Origin: Peptostreptococcus russellii
GTDB lineage: Bacteria; Bacillota; Clostridia; Peptostreptococcales; Peptostreptococcaceae
NCBI RefSeq assembly: GCF_003012055.1
Contig: NZ_JYGE01000006.1
Location: 186,001 to 250,000, forward strand
Length of the DNA: 64,000 nucleotides
Direction: 5' to 3'
Under the pieces are notes generated by a model, which was given only the letters and a program-made list of their open reading frames with translations, was not told the origin of the DNA and ran no database searches. The position numbers and the translations under genes were made by a program. Shown one piece after another: positions 46,207 through 53,859 of the stretch (its first letter is position 1; each line of letters starts with the position of its first letter).

Positions 46207-46887
46207 ATGGATTTAAAAGTCATATATGAAGATAATCATTTATTGGTAGTGGAAAAAATCCCTAATATACTCTCTCAAGCAGATAATACAAGAGATGTGG
46301 ATATGCTATCTCTTTGTAAAAGCTATGTGAAGGAAAAATATAATAAACCAGGAAATGTATTTATGGGATTGGTTCATAGGTTAGATAGACCTGTAGGCGG
46401 AGTGATGGTGTTTGCAAAGACTTCAAAGGCTGCCTCTAGATTGTCAGATCAAGTAAGAACTAGAACTATGAAAAAAACATATCAGGCTATAGTAGTTGGT
46501 AAGTGTGAAAAGTCTGGGGATTATGTGGATTATTTATATAAAAACACTGAAAAAAATATGGTCAGTGTTGTGGATAAGAAGAAAAAAGATGCTAAAGAGG
46601 CTAGGCTGAGCTATAATCTATTGGAAAGTAGATATTCGAAAAAGGATAAAAGAGAGTACTCTCTTGTAGAAATTAATCTTCATACAGGGAGACCACATCA
46701 GATTCGTGTACAGTTTTCATCTAGAAATCATCCTCTATATGGTGATCAAAGATACTCTTCTTATGCAAAAGTTGGCGAACAGATAGCTCTTTGGGCAAAT
46801 AAACTAGAGTTAATTCATCCAACTAAGAAAGAAAAAATGATATTTGAATGTAATCCGCCGAAAGAATATCCTTGGAATTTATTTTAG
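46207..46887 (+). CDS. RluA-family RNA pseudouridine synthase
   Basis: A 226-residue pseudouridine synthase that isomerises uridine in rRNA or tRNA. The catalytic motif HRLDRPVGGVMVFAKTSKAA contains the active Asp (about residue 60), followed by TKK-type core ARLSYNLLE and GRPHQIRVQFSS. There is no N-terminal S4 domain, so it is the short RluA/RluC-like form. It is translated directly after the methyltransferase gene. The exact target uridine is unknown. Confidence 0.88.
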   Translation: MDLKVIYEDNHLLVVEKIPNILSQADNTRDVDMLSLCKSYVKEKYNKPGNVFMGLVHRLDRPVGGVMVFAKTSKAASRLSDQVRTRTMKKTYQAIVVGKCEKSGDYVDYLYKNTEKNMVSVVDKKKKDAKEARLSYNLLESRYSKKDKREYSLVEINLHTGRPHQIRVQFSSRNHPLYGDQRYSSYAKVGEQIALWANKLELIHPTKKEKMIFECNPPKEYPWNLF

Positions 46888-46913
46888 GATTTAAATTAAG
46901 GAATAGGATTAAA

Positions 46914-47729
46914 ATGAAAGATTTTAAAAAAGCTAATAGAGAATATTGCAATAAGGGCTTTGAAGATAGAGAAGAAGTGAGAAAAGAGGAGATCTATAAA
47001 GATGATAATAGTTATGGTGGATTTTTTATAGATAAAGCGATAGGCAATAATATATTTTCCTATGATGAAAGGGAACTAAAAAAAATATATGTACCTAAGT
47101 TAATAGATGCTGGATTTTCGGATATTTCAATAGGTATGCAAGCGGGCTTTGTTGAAGTTGATGAGGGCGTGGAGAATCGCTGTATAGGACTCAAAAATAT
47201 GTATCATTTGCTTGGTCAAGGAATAGATAAGAAGAAGGATGTATACCTATTTGACAACCATAATCACTCCTTTTATTTTTGGTGCAAGGCACTAAAAGAA
47301 AAAAAATTCAAAAAAGGTGTAAGATTAGTCCATATAGATCAACATAAGGATACTAGAGAAGCAGAAAACTATGAGGTTGATATAGATAAGTTAGAAGACG
47401 TAAAAAGGTATACTAATGAAGTGCTAAATGTAGGCAGCTTTATAAAGCCAGCCCTATATCATAAGATATTTGACGATGTGGATATAATAGATTCTACATA
47501 CAGTATGAAAAAAGAAATACCGAGTAAGTATGTATTAGATATAGATTTGGATTTTTTTTCTAAGGATATGGACTATATAGATTTGGACTGGAGAATTGAT
47601 AGAGTATCGGAATATATTCAAGGAGCAGATATAATTACAATAGCTACAAGTCCATACTTTATAGATCAAAAAAGAGCTATAGATATTCTTAAAATATTGT
47701 TTGATATAGAAAAAAGACATAATCTGTGA
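46914..47729 (+). CDS. UPF0489 family protein
   Basis: About 271 residues, resembling the UPF0489 (C5orf22-like) family. Segments VYLFDNHNHSFYFWCKAL, LVHIDQHKDTRE and YVLDIDLDFFSKDMDYID are Asp/His-rich and look like a metal-dependent hydrolase of the arginase/deacetylase type. ATG 46914 is chosen with AGGA upstream; the longer frame overlaps the previous gene. Function is unknown; the conserved metal-ligand pattern argues for catalysis. Confidence 0.75.
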   Translation: MKDFKKANREYCNKGFEDREEVRKEEIYKDDNSYGGFFIDKAIGNNIFSYDERELKKIYVPKLIDAGFSDISIGMQAGFVEVDEGVENRCIGLKNMYHLLGQGIDKKKDVYLFDNHNHSFYFWCKALKEKKFKKGVRLVHIDQHKDTREAENYEVDIDKLEDVKRYTNEVLNVGSFIKPALYHKIFDDVDIIDSTYSMKKEIPSKYVLDIDLDFFSKDMDYIDLDWRIDRVSEYIQGADIITIATSPYFIDQKRAIDILKILFDIEKRHNL

Positions 47730-47778
47730 TAGTATTACAATATAAAAAAACGATAAATTATGTGTTTGGAGGAAAAAT

Positions 47779-48273
47779 ATGTTATTTGAAAAATGGAGAA
47801 ATTTAAGTGAAAATCAGGAAAATGAAGAGGCTGAAATTAAGTTTTGGGAAGAGTTTTTAAAGGCTGAGACTTCTATATATAACACTGTTCTTAATAATAA
47901 GACAGACTTAATAGCAGGAAAGCTAGTAGATTTAGCTAAGCAGTACAATACAAGTGCAGAATTCTTTATGGGATTTTTAGATGGAGTTAATGAAAGTTTA
48001 GAATCTGAATTAGATCTTGAAAAGATAGAAGAAGATACTCTTATTAGTGCCAAGATAAGTTGGGAAAAATTATATTTCAATATGGTACACGTGGAAGCAC
48101 ATTGGTTATATAATCTAAAGGGATGGGATGATATTCTATCAGAAGATTTTAGAAAGAAGACTCAAAGAGAGTTCAACAAATCTAAGATTGTAGTAAAGGA
48201 AGAAAAAATTGGAAGAAACGATGCTTGTCCATGCGGAAGTGGTAAAAAATATAAGAAATGTTGTGGAAAGTAA
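47779..48273 (+). CDS. SEC-C motif protein
   Basis: A 164-residue protein whose last 22 residues ([20 protein letters not shown]) are a SEC-C zinc-binding motif like the SecA tail. The first 140 residues are helical, with no named domain. Such proteins may bind SecB-like partners or ribosomes through zinc. It follows the UPF0489 gene by 49 bp, with GGAGG before ATG 47779, and ends at a terminator. Confidence 0.8.
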   Translation: MLFEKWRNLSENQENEEAEIKFWEEFLKAETSIYNTVLNNKTDLIAGKLVDLAKQYNTSAEFFMGFLDGVNESLESELDLEKIEEDTLISAKISWEKLYFNMVHVEAHWLYNLKGWDDILSEDFRKKTQREFNKSKIVVKEEKIGRNDACPCGSGKKYKKCCGK

Positions 48274-48542
48274 ATTATAACAAAAAAGATTTTTTTAAAG
48301 TGAAAAATGAAAAATAATCGAAAAGACACCCTATACTAGGATTTTAATTTAAAAAACTAATATAGGGTGTTTTTATTATAATGAATATAAATAAGCTATA
48401 AATATATTTAATAAGGTAAGGAAAAGTATAGTTCGGGAATAAAATTAGAAAATAAAAATATTTTCGAAAATAGAATATTATGTTATAAATAAGGAAAAAA
48501 TTATTATTTAAAAAAGTTTTTGTATAAAAAATAGCAAACTTA
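48274..48542. other. AT-rich gap before the veg promoters
   Basis: Holds the SEC-C gene terminator (48326-48376). The rest is AT-rich with no ORF or other element that I can name. Confidence 0.4.
48326..48376 (+). terminator. Terminator after the SEC-C gene
   Basis: ACACCCTATA (48326-48335) and TATAGGGTGT (48361-48370) form the stem, then T. Confidence 0.75.
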
Positions 48543-48571
48543 TTGACAGAAAGGCTTTCTTGTTGTAAAAT
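48543..48571 (+). promoter_or_regulatory. Upstream veg promoter
   Basis: TTGACA (48543-48548), 17-bp spacer, TAAAAT (48566-48571). It forms a tandem pair with the next promoter. Confidence 0.55.
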
Positions 48572-48583
48572 AATATGTTAGTC

Positions 48584-48612
48584 TTGACGAAACTATATAT
48601 TTATGATACAAT
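48584..48612 (+). promoter_or_regulatory. Downstream veg promoter
   Basis: TTGACG (48584-48589), 17-bp spacer, TACAAT (48607-48612), about 30 bp before the start codon. Confidence 0.65.
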
Positions 48613-48642
48613 AGAAATACGTTTTGAAGGATGGTGATATTT

Positions 48643-48921
48643 TTGGCAACAACAGCTACATTGGATAATATTAGACATACGTTAGAAAAGTATGTTGGCA
48701 AGAAAATATTGCTTAAGGCAAACAAAGGAAGAAAACAGATTGTTACCAAGCAAGGAGTTTTGGAAACGGTATATCCTAGCGTTTTTGTTATAAGAGTCGG
48801 ACATGGTGAAAACACAGAAGGCTTCAGAAGAGTCGCATATAGCTATTCAGATTTATTGACTGAAACAGTCAAGATTAAGGTATATAAGAATAGCAAGGAT
48901 GACGAAAAGAAGATAAGTTAA
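48643..48921 (+). CDS. veg: Veg family protein
   Basis: About 92 residues. The small Veg protein (DUF1021) of Firmicutes is strongly expressed and, in Bacillus, influences biofilm-gene control. Start is TTG 48643; the earlier ATG lies within the SD region AAGGATGGTGAT. LDNIRHTLEKYVGKKILLKA, GRKQIVTKQGVLETVYPSVF and FRRVAYSYSDLLTETVKI follow the family pattern. Two tandem promoters precede it, fitting strong expression. ispE follows downstream, as in the yabG-veg-ispE neighbourhood of many Firmicutes. Confidence 0.9.
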   Translation: MATTATLDNIRHTLEKYVGKKILLKANKGRKQIVTKQGVLETVYPSVFVIRVGHGENTEGFRRVAYSYSDLLTETVKIKVYKNSKDDEKKIS

Positions 48922-48976
48922 TCGAGATGAGAAAACAATGTACGCTAGAAGGCGGCAAGAGTTAGTTTTATAAAGT

Positions 48977-49056
48977 TGCTACAATTTAAAGAGCGGTTTT
49001 TATTGTAGCATAGAAAGGGCTGTTATAACTGGATAACCAGTATATGACAGCCCTTT
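48977..49056 (+). terminator. Double hairpin after veg; second is a terminator
   Basis: TGCTACAA (48978-48985) with TTGTAGCA (49003-49010) forms one hairpin. GGGCTGTTATA (49017-49027) with TATATGACAGCCC (49040-49052) then TTTTT forms the terminator. Confidence 0.7.
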
Positions 49057-49428
49057 TTAGTTCAAAATAAACTTTGAAAGTGGAGTTTATTAAATAAAGA
49101 GATTGTTTTATAGAAAAAAGCTAGAGTAAAGGAATATAAGTTAAAGTATTACTAGTATTAGAAATTATATTTTAAGCGCACAGAATATTTTTTTTGTAGT
49201 ATAATAAAATTATAAATAATATTGTATTGTGGATACAATTTGCTTAAAAATATATTATCTATAGTTTTATATAGAAGATGTATTTTTAAGCAAAACTTTT
49301 AAATTCATTTCAAGTATAGAAAAACTTATAAAATCGTGCATTTAGAATTTTATAAGTAATTGCAATATATTAAAAAATGATTTGTACTTGTAAATGGCTA
49401 GGTATTTAAATTTTGTTTGGAGGCTTAG
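49057..49428 (+). other. Gap upstream of ispE with strong inverted repeats
   Basis: A -10-like TATAAT (49201-49206 region) is followed by two stems: ATTGTAT/ATACAAT (about 49221-49239) and a perfect 14-bp stem TTTGCTTAAAAATA (49239-49252) with TATTTTTAAGCAAA (49281-49294). A nested ATCTAT/ATAGAAGAT lies in its loop. No T run follows. Function unknown. Confidence 0.5.
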
Positions 49429-50328
49429 ATGGATAGTATAAGATTGAGAGCTAGGGCGAAAATAAATTTGTCCATAGATATAAAGGGGATATTTGAAGAT
49501 GGGTATCATGACTTAGAAATGGTAATGCAATCCATCAATCTTTCTGATTATCTTTTGATTAGAAAGGTAAATCAAGGTTTTAAAATGACTTGTTCTAACC
49601 CAGATGTTCCGTTGGATAAGAAAAATATCATTTACAAGACTTGGACTTTATTAAAAGAAAAATATTTAATAGATGGTGGCGTAGAGGTTTTTCTTGAAAA
49701 AAACATACCTATAGCAGCTGGTATGGCTGGAGGTAGTACAGACTCTGCGGCTATGTTTGTTGGTATAAACAGGCTATTTGAACTAGGCTTGAGTGAGTCG
49801 GAAATGATTGAGGATTCAAAGGCAATAGGTTCTGATATAGCGTTTTGTATCAAGGGTGGAACACATCTGGCTACTGGAAAAGGATGCGATCTAAAGAGAT
49901 TGCTAGGGTTGGATAGGAATATAAAAATTTTACTTTGCAAACCTAATATATTTGTATCAACTAAAAGAGTTTATAAGAAATTTGATTCTATGTATAAGGA
50001 CTCTTTTGATTTGATAAATAGACCTGACAATGAAATATTACTGTCGGGACTAAAAAATAGAGATAATGAAATGATTGTAGAAGGAATGGGGAATGTCTTA
50101 GAGCCTGTAACTAAAACTTGGTGCAAGGATATACAAAGAATAGAAAATACAATGAATAAATTTGGATCCTATAAAAGCATGATGAGTGGAAGTGGGCCTA
50201 CAGTTTTTGGTTTTTTTAAAGATTATAAGAGTGTAAATAAATGTAGTAGTATATTGAAGAAGAGGTATAGTCAAACCTATATTACTTCTGCATCTAACAA
50301 GGGGGTTGAAATTTGTGGGAATAAATAA
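49429..50328 (+). CDS. ispE: 4-diphosphocytidyl-2-C-methyl-D-erythritol kinase
   Basis: A GHMP kinase of the MEP isoprenoid pathway that phosphorylates CDP-methylerythritol. The 299-residue product begins SIRLRARAKINLSIDIKG, contains DGYHDLEMVMQSI, and has the ATP loop PIAAGMAGGSTDSAAMF (about 91-107) and C-terminal MMSGSGPTVFGFF. Together these are diagnostic for IspE. GGAGG precedes ATG 49429. Its 3' end overlaps the GntR gene by 14 bp, so the two are translationally linked. Confidence 0.95.
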   Translation: MDSIRLRARAKINLSIDIKGIFEDGYHDLEMVMQSINLSDYLLIRKVNQGFKMTCSNPDVPLDKKNIIYKTWTLLKEKYLIDGGVEVFLEKNIPIAAGMAGGSTDSAAMFVGINRLFELGLSESEMIEDSKAIGSDIAFCIKGGTHLATGKGCDLKRLLGLDRNIKILLCKPNIFVSTKRVYKKFDSMYKDSFDLINRPDNEILLSGLKNRDNEMIVEGMGNVLEPVTKTWCKDIQRIENTMNKFGSYKSMMSGSGPTVFGFFKDYKSVNKCSSILKKRYSQTYITSASNKGVEICGNK

Positions 50329-50992
50329 TCTTACATTGGATAATTATAAACCATTAAGAGATATTGTGTTTGAAAATATTAGAGAAGCTATAATGGAGGG
50401 TACTTTAAGACCAGGAGAACGTCTTATGGAAATACAGCTAGCAGAACAGCTAGGCGTTAGTAGAACCCCTGTTAGGGAAGCTATAAGGAAGCTAGAGCTA
50501 GAAGGTTTGGTGGTAATGCTACCTAGAAAAGGGGCTTATGTTGCTAGCATAAGTAAAAAAGATCTAGTGGAGATATTAGAACTAAGAGTTGGACTGGAAG
50601 GATTGGCAGCTTTTTATGCAGCTGAGAGAATATCTAGTGAAGGTATTGAAAATTTGGAAGAAATATCTAAAGACTTGGAAAACTATGTACATCAAAATGA
50701 TATTACAAATATGTTGAAAAAGGATGAAGAATTTCATAATGCGATCTTTGAATCTACAGGTAACTCTAGATTGAAAAGTACTATGCTATCAATTTGGGAA
50801 CCTGTTTATAGATTTAGACTTAAGTATATGTCAGATTACAGTTCAGCCGTAAATATTGTCGAAGAGCACAATAGAATAATCGAGGCTTTAAAGAAAGGAG
50901 AGGCGGATCTTGCAGAAAAATTAGCTAAGGAACATATAGAAAAGGCTGAACAATTCATGATAGAGGAATTGATGCAAGACGAAACCGTGTAA
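50315..50992 (+). CDS. GntR/FadR-family transcriptional regulator
   Basis: About 225 residues. The N-terminal winged HTH (MEIQLAEQLGVSRTPVREAI, then RKLELEGLV) and an all-helical FCD ligand domain (EILELRVGLEGLAAFYAAER, DEEFHNAIFESTGN, EEHNRIIEAL) place it in the FadR subgroup, whose members bind small organic acids with a metal. GTG 50315 follows AAGGGGG (50299-50305). It overlaps ispE and is 3 bp ahead of murI. The effector is unknown. Confidence 0.9.
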   Translation: MGINNLTLDNYKPLRDIVFENIREAIMEGTLRPGERLMEIQLAEQLGVSRTPVREAIRKLELEGLVVMLPRKGAYVASISKKDLVEILELRVGLEGLAAFYAAERISSEGIENLEEISKDLENYVHQNDITNMLKKDEEFHNAIFESTGNSRLKSTMLSIWEPVYRFRLKYMSDYSSAVNIVEEHNRIIEALKKGEADLAEKLAKEHIEKAEQFMIEELMQDETV

Positions 50993-50995
50993 TAA

Positions 50996-51802
50996 ATGGA
51001 TAATAGACCAATAGGAGTATTTGATTCAGGACTAGGTGGCTTGACGGTATTGAAAGAAATCAATAGATATCTTCCAAGTGAGGATACTGTTTATTTTGGA
51101 GATACTGCTAGGGTTCCATATGGGCAAAGATCAAAGGAAACAATAATGAAATATACATTTCAAGCAATTAATTTTTTGTCCACAAAAGATGTAAAGGCAA
51201 TTGTTATTGCTTGTAATACTGCTACTGCTAGAGCACTGGCAGAGGCTCAAGAAAAATATGATATACCAATTATGGGAGTAATAGAAGCTGGTGCAAAGTC
51301 AGCAGTAGAATATACAAAAAATAAGCTTGTTGGAGTGATAGGAACTGCAGCTACAATTAATTCAAACGCATACAATAAAGCAATAGAAGATATGGATTCA
51401 TCTGTCAAAGTTATAGGTAGAGCCTGTCCCTTATTTGTTCCATTAGTAGAAGAAGGTTGGGCAAATAAAGATATATCATCTACGGCAGCACATATGTATT
51501 TGGATGAATTAGTAGATCAAGGTATAGACTCTTTGGTTTTGGGATGTACTCACTATCCGATACTTAAGAGAACTATAGGAGAAGCAGTGGGTATGGATAT
51601 TAAACTAATAAATCCTGCCAGAGAAACAGCATTAAAATTGAAAGATATTTTGCAAGAAAATAATATGCTTAATGATAAAAATGAAGCTGCTAATTGCAAG
51701 TACTTTGTTTCAGATATTAATGAGCAGTTTTCTAAAATAGCAGGCGAATTCTTAAAAAGAGATATAAAAGATATAGAAAAAGTGGAAATACAGAAGTACT
51801 AA
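50996..51802 (+). CDS. murI: Glutamate racemase
   Basis: Makes D-glutamate for peptidoglycan. The 268-residue product shows RPIGVFDSGLGGLTVL, the two catalytic Cys loops VIACNTATARAL (about 73) and LVLGCTHYPIL (about 185), and YFGDTARVPYG. ATG 50996 lies 3 bp after the GntR stop without an independent SD, so coupling is likely. It ends near a weak hairpin (51806-51828). Confidence 0.95.
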   Translation: MDNRPIGVFDSGLGGLTVLKEINRYLPSEDTVYFGDTARVPYGQRSKETIMKYTFQAINFLSTKDVKAIVIACNTATARALAEAQEKYDIPIMGVIEAGAKSAVEYTKNKLVGVIGTAATINSNAYNKAIEDMDSSVKVIGRACPLFVPLVEEGWANKDISSTAAHMYLDELVDQGIDSLVLGCTHYPILKRTIGEAVGMDIKLINPARETALKLKDILQENNMLNDKNEAANCKYFVSDINEQFSKIAGEFLKRDIKDIEKVEIQKY

Positions 51803-51878
51803 GTCTTTTAATTTACGATAAATTAAGGCTTTATTAAAAAAAATCTTAAATAGACAATCGTATTGCTATAAAATGGGT

Positions 51879-51902
51879 ATTATAAGAGTGAGCGCTTATA
51901 AT
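51879..51902 (+). promoter_or_regulatory. Perfect palindrome upstream of the DUF1934 gene
   Basis: ATTATAAG (51879-51886) and CTTATAAT (51895-51902) with an 8-bp GC-richer centre AGTGAGCG lie 20-40 bp before the start codon. It could be an operator or an mRNA hairpin. Confidence 0.45.
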
Positions 51903-51922
51903 AAATTTAGGGAGGTGAAAAG

Positions 51923-52342
51923 ATGCAGGGTAGAGATGTAAAAATAAAGGTAAGAACATCTCAATTCATAGAAAATGGTGATGAAAATACTGTAGAAAGT
52001 TTCTATAAAGGTAAGAGGGTAGAAAAAAATGGAAGTATATACATCAATTTTCAAGAATTTGACACGGTTAAAGATTCCAAAAGCATAATTAAAATTGGCG
52101 AGGATGAAGTTATAATCTTTAAATCGGGAGAAGTTATATCAAAGATGAGATTTATGGAGGATAAAAAGCATAAATCAGACTATAAGACCCCCTATGGAGA
52201 CTTTAATATGAGTGTTTACACTTATAAAATATCAAAAAAAATTGAAGAAGAACAACTGAAATTAAATCTTGATTATAAAGTATCTATTAAAGGTTTAATG
52301 GATGCAAACAATAGAGTTGAGATTAAGGTGACTTCAGAATAA
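51923..52342 (+). CDS. DUF1934 (YwiB-like) beta-barrel protein
   Basis: A 139-residue protein of the DUF1934/YwiB family, small beta-barrel proteins of unknown function. Segments KIKVRTSQFIENGDENTVES, FYKGKRVEKNGSIYINFQEF and TPYGDFNMSVYTYKI follow the lipocalin-like strand pattern. AGGGAGGTGA precedes ATG 51923. A palindrome lies just upstream. A hairpin (GCGGTAAT 52350-52357/ATTGCCGC 52390-52397) follows the stop. Confidence 0.8.
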   Translation: MQGRDVKIKVRTSQFIENGDENTVESFYKGKRVEKNGSIYINFQEFDTVKDSKSIIKIGEDEVIIFKSGEVISKMRFMEDKKHKSDYKTPYGDFNMSVYTYKISKKIEEEQLKLNLDYKVSIKGLMDANNRVEIKVTSE

Positions 52343-52349
52343 AGAGAGT

Positions 52350-52397
52350 GCGGTAATTATAAAAGCAAGGTAAAAACTATCCTGCTATGATTGCCGC
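52350..52397 (+). other. Hairpin between DUF1934 and tilS
   Basis: GCGGTAAT (52350-52357) pairs with ATTGCCGC (52390-52397), with an inner AGCAAGG/CCTGCT stem and only three T after it. It is a weak terminator or an mRNA stability element. Confidence 0.4.
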
Positions 52398-52442
52398 TTT
52401 AACTATATATCAAATAAAAGAAAGGATTGTTTGGAGGTAAAT

Positions 52443-53822
52443 ATGCTGTATGAAGATGTATTAGAAACTGTAAAAAAGAACAATCTAATAGAGGAAAATG
52501 ATAAAATAGTAGTTGCTCTATCTGGCGGACCAGACTCAGTGTGCCTGCTTCATGTTCTTTATAGAATGTCTAAGGAGATGAATCTAAAGGTCTATGCTGC
52601 ACATTTAAATCATCAAATCAGAGGTTTAGATGCTTATGTGGACTCTCTTTATGTTATGAGAATATGTGAGAAACTAGATATTCCTTGCTTTATTAGAGCT
52701 ATAGATGTTCCTAAGTTTTGTGATGAAAATAAAATGGGACTTGAAGATGGTGCTAGAATGTTGAGATACGATATATTTGAAGAAATAAGAAATCGTGTGG
52801 GTGCAGATAAAGTAGCCATAGGTCATAATCAAAATGATCAAGCTGAAACAGTATTGATGAGAATTATGAGGGGAACAGGACTTCAAGGATTAAGAGGAAT
52901 AGAGTACAAGAGAGATAAAAATATAATAAGGCCAATTTTGGATATAAGCAGAGAAGAAATAGAAAAGTATTGTGAAGAATATGAGTTGGAGCCAAGGATA
53001 GATTCAACTAACCTAGAGGCTATATATTCTAGAAATAAAATAAGGTTGAAACTTCTTCCCTATATGGAAGAGGAATTTAATGACAATATTATTGAAAGTA
53101 TTGTAAGAATGTCAAATAATATTAAAGTTGACAGTGATTATATAAACTCTCAAGTGGAAATAGCCTTTGAAGAAGCAAGCAAGTCGTATGAAGATGGTGT
53201 TTATATTTTCACAGATATTTTGAAAAATATGCATAAGGCAATACAGTCTAGAATTGTAATAGAAGCTATTAAGAAAGTAATGGGAAATGTCAACTCAATA
53301 GATAAGAAACATATAAGAGATGTCTTAAAACTTATTTCTGATGATAAAAAAAGTAAAAAAATAAACCTTCCTAAAGGATTATTTGCATATAGATTTAATG
53401 ACTATATCTTGATAAGTAAAAAGAAAATTGATTTTGAAAATATAGAATTTACTTATAATTTGGCACTTAATGAGGATATATATATAGATGAAATAGATAA
53501 AACCTTTAAATCTAAGGTTATAGCAGCAGATGAATTTGATATAGACCATATGAAAGAAGGATATCAATATATAGACCTTGGGAAAATAAAAGGCAAACTA
53601 ACATTGAGAAATAAGCGACAAGGTGATAAAATAAGATTACAAGGTGGAACAAAAAAGATTAAGGAACTATTTATAGGTATGAAAATACCTAGAGAAGATA
53701 GATCGCTTGTTCCTCTGATTGTAGACGAGAGTATGGTAGTATCTGTCTGTGGCTATAGAATAAATGCAGATTATAAGATAGATGATAATACAGAAAAAAT
53801 ACTTGAGTTTACATTAGAATAG
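52443..53822 (+). CDS. tilS: tRNA(Ile)-lysidine synthetase
   Basis: Converts C34 of tRNA-Ile(CAU) to lysidine using ATP and lysine. About 459 residues: the PP-loop SGGPDSVCLLH (about 27-37), the Asn-His motif IGHNQNDQAETVLMRIMRGT, and C-terminal TilS domains (KRQGDKIRLQGGTKKIKELF). ATG 52443 follows GGAGG; the longer frame starts inside the SD. ftsH follows after 37 bp, the conserved tilS-ftsH order of Firmicutes (hpt is absent between them). Confidence 0.95.
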   Translation: MLYEDVLETVKKNNLIEENDKIVVALSGGPDSVCLLHVLYRMSKEMNLKVYAAHLNHQIRGLDAYVDSLYVMRICEKLDIPCFIRAIDVPKFCDENKMGLEDGARMLRYDIFEEIRNRVGADKVAIGHNQNDQAETVLMRIMRGTGLQGLRGIEYKRDKNIIRPILDISREEIEKYCEEYELEPRIDSTNLEAIYSRNKIRLKLLPYMEEEFNDNIIESIVRMSNNIKVDSDYINSQVEIAFEEASKSYEDGVYIFTDILKNMHKAIQSRIVIEAIKKVMGNVNSIDKKHIRDVLKLISDDKKSKKINLPKGLFAYRFNDYILISKKKIDFENIEFTYNLALNEDIYIDEIDKTFKSKVIAADEFDIDHMKEGYQYIDLGKIKGKLTLRNKRQGDKIRLQGGTKKIKELFIGMKIPREDRSLVPLIVDESMVVSVCGYRINADYKIDDNTEKILEFTLE

Positions 53823-53859
53823 ATTCTTACAATTAAATAGGAACGGAGGAGGAAACTTA

